Shown here piece after piece: positions 23,936 to 33,145 of a stretch of DNA of 64,000 nucleotides. Position 1 is the stretch's first letter; each line of letters begins with the position of its first letter. The notes beneath the pieces were generated by a model. It had not been told where the DNA came from. It was given only the letters and a program-made list of their open reading frames with translations, and did no database searches. Source of the stretch: Panorpa germanica (taxonomy: Eukaryota > Arthropoda > Insecta > Mecoptera > Panorpidae); the NCBI GenBank assembly GCA_963678705.1, contig OY783207.1, forward strand, positions 20,496,001-20,560,000, read 5' to 3'. The translations under genes and the position numbers were made by a program.

Positions 23936-25739
23936 TTATTTAGTACCTGTTTCTTCCTGAATCCATTTCAGGTATTGAGACACATCGGTGTAAATGATTG
24001 GATCACTTGGTTGCTTATAACTGCACCTCTGATTCGAAAGGCCCACTAATTGGTCGTTGTAGAACAAAGGCCTTCCAGAATCACCCTAAAAAATACAAAT
24101 AAAAATAAATGATCAATTGGAAAAGCATTTCAAAATGAAGTATCATCTAAACATATTTTCCTCATATCCTCTGCCGCCAGAGAACAAAACAAATACCGTG
24201 AAATACAAACCAAAGCTATGAAAGAGAAGAAACAAGGTAGAAATGAATAGTGAAGAGAACAAAACATCCATAGAATAGTATAAATAGAAAAACAGTGCCA
24301 TACCAAACAGTCTGCAGCTTGTTTGGCGCATATCATCTGGTAAGTCACCTCGTCCTTAGCGTTGAACAGGGCGGCTCGGCATTCTTCATTTGTTATTATG
24401 GTCCTATTAAGCATGCTGAATTGTTTGTGCTGCTAATAGAAAAACAAAAAAAGATACTATTGTAAGTAGCGTATTGAGAAACATTAAAGTAGAAGCTTAA
24501 TCTTATGGCAAAATGAGATAGTGCAAAAATTGTCAACAATCAAACGGACAACATGAAAACTGGAAACGTGAGCTACTAGAATCGTAGAAAAGTGCATCCA
24601 TTGTCTAAATGTATACATAACAAGAGTACGCACGGATGTGATGGCATGTTAACTTCTCCGGACTAAATTCTCTTATTGAAGATGACAATCGACCGCAACA
24701 AGTCATGCCAACATATGAAAAAGTCTACGTTATTTTACAAAGAAATTCTAAATGCGACCATCAGTAAGATGGTTTAGTTATTACAGACAGAAGTCTGCAT
24801 TGAATACTCAAACAGAACCTGAAAAGAAAAGCTTGTAAATTCCAACTGGAACTTTTCCCTAAACTTTAGTTACAATAATTGAACTCGATAGATCGAAATA
24901 GCGTTGGGTTCGATTGGAAATTCCAAATATTTTGTTTGCCATGATGAAAGAAGTGTTAAGTGGGTTTTAAATAAGTTTAAAGATCCCGTTTTGTTGACTA
25001 ATATGTTTCATACTTACCTGAGCAAACTACTACAACTCGAGCAATATCGTAGTTGATGGTTTGTGGTAGAGGATCTTCAAATGTGATCTTCATTTTTATA
25101 CCTCAATCTAAGTCTAGTGGTTTAATTGAACATGCAATTATTTTAGAATCCATCGTAAATGAAGTAACGAAATCTGATACTAACGGAGTAGAATTTTACC
25201 TTAAATGTTGCAAGGGTCCTGATGAGGCCCTTGTCAGGCATTCTTCAATTCCTGTAGGCAATGTAACGCGGTTGTCTCAGAGGACTAACTTCAACACGCT
25301 TAACACAGACTTGGCTGCAAAACAAGGAGCATGTTGCGCCAGTTCTGCTTTATGATAGCCCTAAGTTAGAAAAAGACAAAACTTTTACTAAATTTACCTC
25401 GTTCCAATAATATTCATTACAAATTGAAGCATCAGGAATAGGAGTGTGACGCATTTCAACAGCATTCACTTCATCGAAGTAAAAGAAAGGGTCACTCAGT
25501 TTGATGATGGCCAGATTGTGTTCCATCGTCAGGTTGCTGTAGTTCGGGGCAATGCTAACCGACTTTGCACTCTTGTTCAGTTCGTATTCGTAAGGGAGGT
25601 TACTTTGTTTGAAGACATTGATGTTCTCAGGGGTGAGTCCATAACGTAGCACACAGTCTGCTTGCGTTAAGACTGTGTTGTCGCTGAGGATGACTCCTGT
25701 ACACAGGTGTACCGACTCATTTAGTAGTCGCACTGATAC
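23936..25739 (-). CDS. Serine protease homologue (SPH 2), 5' exon not found
   Basis: Three phase-0 exons are clear: 25739-25398, 24429 (or 24432)-24304 and 24085-23936, giving about 205 residues of an S1 fold. The exon structure parallels that of SPH 1. Landmarks: CTGVILSDNTVLTQADC, EHNLAIIKL, an altered GWG region (NEYYWNE), NEECRAALF, YQMICAKQAADC, and GDSGRPL. The catalytic His is Asp, the catalytic Asp is Asn, and Ser is retained, so the triad is broken in a different way from SPH 1. It ends TDVSQYLKWIQEETGTK with no membrane segment. A signal-peptide exon should lie to the right of 25739, but I could not place it. The two genes are tandem neighbours and probably duplicates. Confidence 0.8.
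25018..25340 (-). pseudogene. Possible coding relic, GAIN-like
   Basis: On the minus strand one frame reads as protein-like segments broken by three stops: an EECLTRASSGPLQHL segment, a MDSKIIACSIKPLDLD segment, and KMKITFEDPLPQTINYDIA ending VVVVCS before a GTAAGT donor. The order resembles the end of a GAIN domain as in adhesion-type receptors (hydrophobic S-I-x-P-L, then ITF, then a Cys). It lies inside an intron of SPH 2. The plus strand also has a 100-codon open frame over the same bases, so the interpretation is speculative. Confidence 0.2.
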
Positions 25740-26409
25740 CTAGGGTTAATTAAGGTTAGATAATAACTAAGGGTCATTTGGAACTGTAATTATAGGGGTA
25801 GCGGGAAATCTGCCAACGAACCATGCATTTGGGATAGACTACAATTTTATTACTTTTCTTATCATGTACAGGTGTAAACCCAAGATGTCTACTAGGACGT
25901 TTTTGTTTCTCTTCTTTTGTTTATCTTGAAAACCATCTCCTACAAAAATCTATGAACAATAATTAATGAACAGACTGTAGTATTGTTATAACAATTGTTG
26001 TTTTCTTAATTAAGAAAAACTTTATTATATTATAACCTCTAAAATGTGACAATCTGTCAAAATGGAGCAGGATTTACTTTTAAAAGAAGTTTAATGTCAG
26101 TTTTTGAAAAATATAGAAGTGAAAACAATTTCTATTACTAATTGTAATACAATTTTAATTATTTCACATACAATTTTGTTATGATGCATACGCACCAACT
26201 AAATTAACTAAACTTAAATTAAAACACAAATGTGAAAATGAATGCTTAAACGAAATCTGAAATCTAGATTACAATATTAAATAAAAATTTTTATATAGTC
26301 TATAGACAACTTGGAAAACTAACTTACGTCAAAAGATAGCACCAAAGAAGATTTCCAGACTATGCATACATAGTCTGTATACATTATTCAATAATGAGCT
26401 TGTCAAGCA
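25740..26409. other. Region upstream of SPH 2, no gene seen
   Basis: AT-rich. Expected to hold the missing first exon or promoter of SPH 2, but no matching signal-peptide exon with a donor was found. Confidence 0.35.
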
Positions 26410-26635
26410 TGTCTTAATTTCTATAAAAGTGTACTATATATTGATAAAGTGGGTTACTAGAACCTCAAATGTTCCATTATTTTTTAATAACTCCTTATAT
26501 GTTAAGAGATATTAACAATTAAAAAAGTCATTTTGTCTCTTTAATTATTAAAGGGATTCAACATTGTACACATTCCAAGTGCATGTGACAACACAATCCT
26601 TGTGTCAGGTTACCAACCTTACAGATCATAAATCT
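26410..26635 (+). mobile_element. Inverted-repeat element, copy 3 (family A, left half)
   Basis: Matches the left ~225 bases of the family from GTCTTAATTTCTATAAAAG to the ACAGATCATAAATCT segment. The first bases and the whole right half are missing. Confidence 0.7.
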
Positions 26636-26724
26636 CAAGCACCCTAGTCTTATGGAACATACTAGAAAAGACTCAGCGCGTTTATTAATTTTTAATGTGA
26701 AGTTCTCTTCTGAAAGAGAGTCTT

Positions 26725-26915
26725 TTAATTCACAATTTTGCAAGATATAGAAAGTAAGACATGGTTCACAAGTTCTTTTGATCTTACTATAGATGAGTCC
26801 AGCTTAGGCGTCAATTTCTCTGGAATTCCCGTTCTAGTTATATCATCAGTGCTTACAAGTGTTCTAATAGGAATAACCGAAGTAGACACAAAGATTCTTG
26901 GAACAATAAGAACGT
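26725..26915 (-). CDS. Orphan 3' exon candidate
   Basis: After a TTGCAG acceptor (AG at 26917-26916) the minus strand stays open for 63 codons to a TAA at 26725. The peptide (VLIVPRIFVSTSVIPIRT ... KLDSSIVRSKELVN) has balanced composition unlike the AT-rich noise around it. It matches no family I recognise and has no visible upstream exon. Confidence 0.3.
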
Positions 26916-27662
26916 CTGCAACATTTCATTAAAAATTAATAAAAAGATAATAATGTCTATAAGTAGTATTCATGCATTTTAAATTACACTTACATATTAG
27001 TATTGTATTAGAGCTATACATTTTAAAGTCAGCCTACAAAGTTACCCAAAAATGTTCCCGTAGGTGTTCCTAAAACAATATAACACTGTAAAAGTATAAC
27101 TAAGCATTAGTAGAACCTCTTTTTAACAGAATTTGATGCAATTTATATATGATATTTATATAATTTCATTTTCATTTAATTAGACAATGCCAAATCTTTT
27201 GAGTTTCTGTGAAGCGAGATATCAGTTATTGAGATATAAAAACGCAACGAGCAAGGAATGAACTCTTCATCTCATCTGCGTTGTATATCTGACGTTGTTT
27301 ACGGATATGCATGCATCCAACACTGTCGGAACTCTGCGACATGAGTTATATCTCTTTGCGACACTTTGTTGTCAAGATGTATGAATCATACTGAAAAATT
27401 TGTAACCTGCAAGAAATAAGTTGCTCGGTGAAAGAACCTTTAATCGGGCAGTTATGTCACTATCATAGTTCTACTAGGACTCTTTATATAGTTTTAAATA
27501 TTTAAAAATTTAGAAATACATTGAATAGAAAAATTGTCATTCTAGATAATAATTCGCAAAATTTATAAAGGTAACGGAACGAAAACAATAACTGGTTGTG
27601 AATCAGTTAAGACCGTTTATAGATATAAACACCTTGTATTTGTAATACAAGTTGTAAGTTGT

Positions 27663-28316
27663 AATGGGCTTGTGTCCTATATCTTAATTTCTATAAAAGT
27701 GTACTGTATATTGATAAAGTGGGTTACTAGAACCTCAAATGTCCAATTATTTTTTAATAATATTGAATTTTGAATATTAATTGAAATAACTCCTTAGTTA
27801 TTTTTTTCCTTTAATTATTAAAGGGATTCAACGTTGTAGAACATTCCAAGACATGTTACCTCACGTATGTTACTATCTCTTTTATACAACAGAGCGTAAA
27901 AGAGATATATTCTTGACAGAACTGTGATAAGTTTACAGGTTACCAATCTTACAGCTCATAAATCTCTGCTATATGTATTTACATATCAAAATATCAAATA
28001 TTATTTACAGCTTTTTCAAAGAACAATAAAATTTCAATATTATGTTTGTCGTAACAGGGTTAAATAAAATAAAAACCTACTATTCTTTGACTTGACTTGA
28101 TTATTTGACTACCAACAGCTACAAAACATTACCACAGCACTGACCTAATCAACAAATAACTGACGTTAAAATGCATTTCACGTCATACAAATATGGCCGA
28201 CCATTTCTAGCGCTAAAACTACAATTCAAACTTTTAATTGCTATCTCTGTCAATATTTAGACATTTAATAAAATAGAAACGCCAATGCACATTTAATAAC
28301 ATCAATTTCAATCAAC
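27663..28316 (+). mobile_element. Inverted-repeat element, copy 4 (family A)
   Basis: Begins AATGGGCTTGTGTCCTA and follows the family to CATCAATTTCAATCAAC, where the terminal ~35 bases (TTGAAAAATCGACC...) should follow but are replaced by the start of another fragment at 28317. An extra AT-rich insertion near 27765-27785 is private to this copy. Confidence 0.8.
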
Positions 28317-28436
28317 AATGGGCTTGTGTCCTCATTTTTTAGTGGTCGATTTTTCAATTGTTGTTTTAAATTGATGTTAATATGTTGACGGAGATATAGC
28401 AATTAAAAATTTGAATCTGAAATGCTGTCACCCATT
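28317..28436 (-). mobile_element. 120-bp family A end fragment in inverse orientation
   Basis: AATGGGCTTGTGTCCTCATT to TGTCACCCATT: this is the right end of the family read on the other strand, joined directly to copy 4 and itself bounded by a CCCATT tip. It forms a miniature element of about 120 bp. Confidence 0.65.
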
Positions 28437-29222
28437 GTGATGTCTTTTTACATTACTGCCATTACGTCAAATGAATGGATTGCTTAAACTAAAATTTAAT
28501 CTGATTGTACAATTGATAAAGGTGTTTATCAATACGTCAGATGTTCTTTGAACGTATCAACTGCAGTAACATATTCAGTGACGGTCAAGATACCATCTAA
28601 ATAGTGTAGCTCAGGAAGAAACCAAATAGATTTATTATTTGCAAAAGAAACCAGGTTTTACCTGTACCGAATTATGTTTAATTTACGTATTTACAATAAA
28701 ACTGTAAAAATAGCATCAAAGTCAATTAAAAACATCTTATGTTACCTATATGTTACGTAAAACCATTGTAAATAATACTGTTACCGATGTAATTTAATAG
28801 ATTTTGGTATTGTTTAGTTTATAGTATTTTATTAATGATTAAAATGTCTTACCTTTCAAACTTGCACAATAATTTAACTATAACAGTAAATTGAATTTTT
28901 CTGTTACTATTGAATTTTGATAAGCAATTGATAAGATATAACTGCAGATTAGACGCTCGTATTTAAATATAAACAGATATGAAATATAAAAATGTATATA
29001 TTCTAATCGGAAATTTCCACCGAACGTTCGCAGTTCATTAGTGAACCCAAAATATTGAGTTTCGAGATAACAACGAAAATAATATTAAAGTTGTATGCAT
29101 TTCAGGGGTATTCGACAAGTTTATCTGCGTATTATAGCTGAATATTGAATCATATAGAGAATGATTTTACATATAATTTGCCTACTAAATCGCTACCTTT
29201 TCCAATAATCAATGAATGAAGG
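28437..29222. other. Intergenic left of the LINE, no gene seen
   Basis: AT-rich DNA with no open frames. The last eight bases, AATGAAGG at 29215-29222, are the probable target-site duplication of the LINE. Confidence 0.45.
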
Positions 29223-29261
29223 GGTGATCATCCAGCTAGCTACAGAGGGTGTGTAGTAGCC

Positions 29262-29570
29262 ATGGAACTTCAAAACAGAAGGGACAATATTACAAAGCAG
29301 AAGAAGCAAGTACAAGTACAACGAAGGTATACACAGGAAAAGGAAATTCAACCTGCAAATATACAAGCAAGTAGCGCAAGCAGCGAAGCGCCTAAAACAT
29401 ACAGCCAGATTGCCAGCGGCAGAGAAGAAAAAAGAACAATAGAAGGAATGCTAAATCAAATTCTTAACAATATGAACGAGCAGCAAAATGTAAACAAACA
29501 AATCTTTGAGAAAATACAAAAACTAGAAACTGGTTTGATAACAATGCGACAAGGAAACAGAAATGAATAA
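29262..29570 (+). CDS. LINE ORF1, C-terminal part
   Basis: 102 residues, Gln/Lys/Glu rich, with a Ser/Ala patch (SSASSEAP, then YSQIASG) and a predicted coiled coil (MLNQILNNMNEQQ onward). This is typical of the C-terminal tail of Jockey-clade ORF1 nucleic-acid-binding proteins. The usual zinc knuckles are absent, so the real start lay in the lost 5' portion; the ATG given is just the first in the remaining sequence. Its stop overlaps the ORF2 start (ATG at 29563, TAA at 29568), a usual arrangement for reinitiation in such elements. Confidence 0.7.
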   Translation: MELQNRRDNITKQKKQVQVQRRYTQEKEIQPANIQASSASSEAPKTYSQIASGREEKRTIEGMLNQILNNMNEQQNVNKQIFEKIQKLETGLITMRQGNRNE

Positions 29571-32232
29571 CGTAATTACAATAGCTGCCTGGAATGCCAA
29601 CGGATTGCAAAGACGCATTCACGAATTAGAACTATTTATGCATCTTAAAAAAGTTGATATATGCCTTGTGTCCGAAACACATTTCACACGGGAGTCGTAT
29701 ATCAAGCTCAATAATTATCGCATTTACAAATCAAATCATCCAGCAAATAAAGCGAGGGGAGGAACAGCTATAATTATTCACGAAAGAGTAAAACACAATG
29801 CAGAAGTAAACATTGAAATAGAAGAAATGCAAGTTACAACAATTTCAATGAAAATACAAAACCAAGCATTCAAAATTGCAGCCATTTATTGTCCACCACG
29901 ATATAATCTTAAAAAACAAGACTATTTAAATCTCTTTAAAACTCTGGGCAACAAATTTATCATTGGAGGTGATCTCAACGCCAAAAACACTTTCTGGGGC
30001 TCTCGCTTGACCACGGCCAAAGGAAAGGAGCTCTATCAGGCAGGTTGCGATTATAAGTGTGAGTTCCTATCCACGGGAATGCCAACGTACTGGCCAACAG
30101 ATAATGAAAAAATTCCAGATCTCATTGACTTCTATATAACAAAAGGGCTCTCAAGAAACTACATGCACATAGGTAGTGATGAAACAATATCATCGGATCA
30201 CACACCGATCATACTCACCATTAGTAGTTCAATAATAATGAGAAGTACTCCACCAAGTCTCATTAACCATAAAACAGACTGGGAAGGATACCGTAAAGAT
30301 CTCGAACAAGATATAAATTTACAAATACCGCTGAAAACACCTAAAGAACTGGAAGACGATGTTGACATTTTAGTAAAAGCAATTCAAAATGCGGCATGGC
30401 GAAATTCTCCAAAAATAAAAGTAAAAGAAAATTTTAATATCAATTTTCCAAAAGAGGTTAGAGAACTTGTCAACAAAAAAAGAAAAGCTAGAAAGAAATG
30501 GCAAACTACTAGAGCACCCCAGGACAAAACCATTCTAAATACATTAGCTAATAGCTTAAAAGAACTGCTGAAAGAAATCAAGAATGAAAACTTTGCTTGG
30601 TACCTGAGAAAGCTCTCTGCAGACAAGGAAACGGACTACTCATTATGGAAAGCAGCGAAAGCATTGAAGAGGCCGAAAAACCTGAACCCTCCCATCAAAA
30701 CAGAAGACGGATCATGGATGGTCAACAACAAGCAAAAAGCAGACCTATTCGCTGAATATTTAGAGAAAACATTTAAGCCATACCCTCGACAGACTACCGA
30801 AGAAGACATCGCTCGCACTGCAAAAAAAGACAACCTCAAAATTCTTCCAGTAACTCTCAAAGAACTAAAACACATAATTAAGACCGATTTGAATGCCAAA
30901 AAAGCCCCGGGATTTGACCTTATAACGGGTAAGGTAATTAAAGAATTACCGGATATAGCACTGAGAAAACTCCTACATCATTTTAATGCAGCTATCAGAC
31001 TTCTATACGTCCCTAGCCAATGGAAAGTAGCTGAAGTTATAATGTTACTTAAACCAGGTAAACCACCAAATGAAGTCACGAGCTACCGGCCAATTTCACT
31101 ACTGCCAGTTATTTCTAAAATATTTGAAAAACTTCTCCTGAAAAGGTTGAAGCCAATAATATATGAAAGAAGGCTAATTCCGGATCATCAATTCGGATTT
31201 AGAAATAAACACACGACAATAGAACAGGTTCATCGAATAACTAATATCATCGAAAAAGCACTTGAAACGCAACAAATATGTTCCAGCGTCTATCTGGATG
31301 TGGCACAGGCGTTTGATAAAGTATGGCACCAAGGACTAGAACACAAATTGCAAAAGGATTTACCTGCTGAATGGTACCTCATTCTTAAATCCTATCTAAA
31401 AGGTAGACATTTTAGAGTTAAAATAGAAGATGATTACTCTGAGATGAAGCAAATAAAAGCAGGAGTGCCCCAGGGTAGCGTCCTTGGACCAGTTTTGTAT
31501 TTACTATATACAAGGGATATTCCACAACCTGAGAATGCCACAATAGCTACCTTTGCAGATGACACTGCAATAATGGTTACTGGGAAGAAAGAAGAAGAAG
31601 TGAATAGTAAACTGCAGCAATCGCTTAATGAGGTTTATAAGTGGACAAAGAAATGGCGAATTAAGCTGAACGAAGCCAAATCAACGCACATAAATTTTAC
31701 AAACAGGAAAACTATTCCTTTCGCAGTTACCCTCAACTCACAAACAATACCTTACTCCAACACGGCGAAATACCTAGGTATGACACTAGATGCGAAGCTC
31801 AAGTGGAAGGAGCATGTCAAAATGAAAAGAGAGCAGCTAAATATTAAACTCAGAAAAATGCATTGGTTAATGGGAAGGCACTCACAGCTGACCGTGCATA
31901 ACAAGCTGGTATTATACAACCAAATACTGAAACCCATTTGGACCTATGGTATACAACTGTGGGGTTGTACCAAGAAAACCAATTTGAAGAAAATACAAAC
32001 GTTTCAAAATAAAGTACTGCGTAGTATTACAGATGCGCCATGGTACATCAGAAATGAAAATCTACATCGTGACTTAAAGATGCCCACCGTAGACGATGAA
32101 ATCAAGAAGGCAGCGAGTAGACATTTGCTACGTCTACAAGACCACCACAACAATGAAATATTGCAGTTACTCGATACGAGAACAGATCTGCGTAGATTGA
32201 AGAGGACCAAGCCTCAAGACCTGACCCTGTGA
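29563..32232 (+). CDS. LINE ORF2: endonuclease-reverse transcriptase
   Basis: 889 residues without interruption. An APE-type endonuclease occupies about residues 1-220 (AAWNANGLQ, SETHF, GGDLNAKNTFWG, SSDHTPI). The reverse transcriptase follows: YRPISLLPVISK, VYLDVAQAFDKVWH (motif A, about 576), AGVPQGSVLGPVLY (motif B) and FADDTA (motif C, about 663). The C-terminus (LYNQILKPIWTYGIQLWG) is Jockey-like, with no RNase H domain. All catalytic residues I can check are present. It nicks target DNA and reverse-transcribes its own RNA at the nick. Confidence 0.95.
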   Translation: MNNVITIAAWNANGLQRRIHELELFMHLKKVDICLVSETHFTRESYIKLNNYRIYKSNHPANKARGGTAIIIHERVKHNAEVNIEIEEMQVTTISMKIQNQAFKIAAIYCPPRYNLKKQDYLNLFKTLGNKFIIGGDLNAKNTFWGSRLTTAKGKELYQAGCDYKCEFLSTGMPTYWPTDNEKIPDLIDFYITKGLSRNYMHIGSDETISSDHTPIILTISSSIIMRSTPPSLINHKTDWEGYRKDLEQDINLQIPLKTPKELEDDVDILVKAIQNAAWRNSPKIKVKENFNINFPKEVRELVNKKRKARKKWQTTRAPQDKTILNTLANSLKELLKEIKNENFAWYLRKLSADKETDYSLWKAAKALKRPKNLNPPIKTEDGSWMVNNKQKADLFAEYLEKTFKPYPRQTTEEDIARTAKKDNLKILPVTLKELKHIIKTDLNAKKAPGFDLITGKVIKELPDIALRKLLHHFNAAIRLLYVPSQWKVAEVIMLLKPGKPPNEVTSYRPISLLPVISKIFEKLLLKRLKPIIYERRLIPDHQFGFRNKHTTIEQVHRITNIIEKALETQQICSSVYLDVAQAFDKVWHQGLEHKLQKDLPAEWYLILKSYLKGRHFRVKIEDDYSEMKQIKAGVPQGSVLGPVLYLLYTRDIPQPENATIATFADDTAIMVTGKKEEEVNSKLQQSLNEVYKWTKKWRIKLNEAKSTHINFTNRKTIPFAVTLNSQTIPYSNTAKYLGMTLDAKLKWKEHVKMKREQLNIKLRKMHWLMGRHSQLTVHNKLVLYNQILKPIWTYGIQLWGCTKKTNLKKIQTFQNKVLRSITDAPWYIRNENLHRDLKMPTVDDEIKKAASRHLLRLQDHHNNEILQLLDTRTDLRRLKRTKPQDLTL

Positions 32233-32374
32233 TATCTACCACTGTACCACACAATAAGAAGTGTGTAATATAAATCTTTCGGAACTAGTCAGTGGATTGG
32301 ATCTGGAATACGTATTGTACTTATTATATATAAAAATTGCTAGATAAGCATATTTGCTTAGTTGTAATTACCTT

Positions 32375-32414
<40 letters not shown>

Positions 32415-32419
32415 GAAGG

Positions 32420-33145
32420 TTTTAATAAATTTAAATTTAACCGCGTGATTTAAAACGTTCTCTGATTGGTTGTACAGATCTGATGTCATACCGCAGAAGG
32501 TACTAGTATACAAACCAAATCAAAGAAGGTTTGAAAATTTGATAAATTTGATAAATGATTCAGAAATTTTGTAACTGCTTACCTGACGTCTCTGTGCTTT
32601 TTATTTAAGGTCTTCTGATAGTTTTGTGTAGACTAACACAGCTTAGTTTAGAAAATGTAGACCTTTGAAAAATCGTCAGAAGTAACAGACGTCATGTAAG
32701 CAGATACAAAATAGGCCAAGAGTATCCAAGTGGCCAAGCTAATTGGATTGTGAACTTATTTTTTTGCGGTCGATTTTTTAATTCTTTATTGAAATATTGG
32801 TAATAAATATATATCGGTGTTAATAATACTTATTGGCAAACGCTATCTCGGGCAACACTTTTGGTCGTTAATATAAGTAACGCTTAGTAATAAATAAATT
32901 TAGGGAATCTAGCTACAGTACGTCAATTCCCTAATTCTTTTAAGGATAATTGTAATGGTTAAGTTACCGATACACATACATACTAATCTCTATTAATAAA
33001 ACAATTGCCATTAGTTTATAATTATAAAAACAAAATCACTTTGAAACTGTCAAAATGTTGTAAATTGTAAATTTCTGTAAATTAATTTTTATAATTTAAA
33101 TTATTCAAAATTTATATATCTATGTAGTAATATCTCGTTGCAAAT
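32420..33145. other. Upstream of the peptide transporter gene
   Basis: About 725 bp containing the presumed promoter. At about 32740-32825 a fragment (ATTGGATTGTGAACTTATTT then GCGGTCGATTTTTTAATTC) resembles one end of the second TIR family seen at 49099 and 63823. Confidence 0.4.

Larger units (their letters stand above)
29223..32410 (+). mobile_element. Jockey-like non-LTR retrotransposon, 5'-truncated, ORF2 intact
   Basis: The element spans the end of ORF1, a full ORF2, a short 3' UTR and a poly(A) tract of about 28 bases (32382-32409). AATGAAGG occurs just left (29215-29222) and just after the tail (32412-32419), a probable 8-bp target duplication. Truncation inside or before ORF1 is inferred because the ORF1 piece lacks the CCHC knuckles usual in this clade. 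The intact ORF2 and clean tail suggest recent insertion. Confidence 0.88.

Noticed and set aside
25053-25355. 100-codon plus-strand open frame
   Set aside because: No domain recognised and lies within an intron of SPH 2; kept only as an alternative reading of the relic there.
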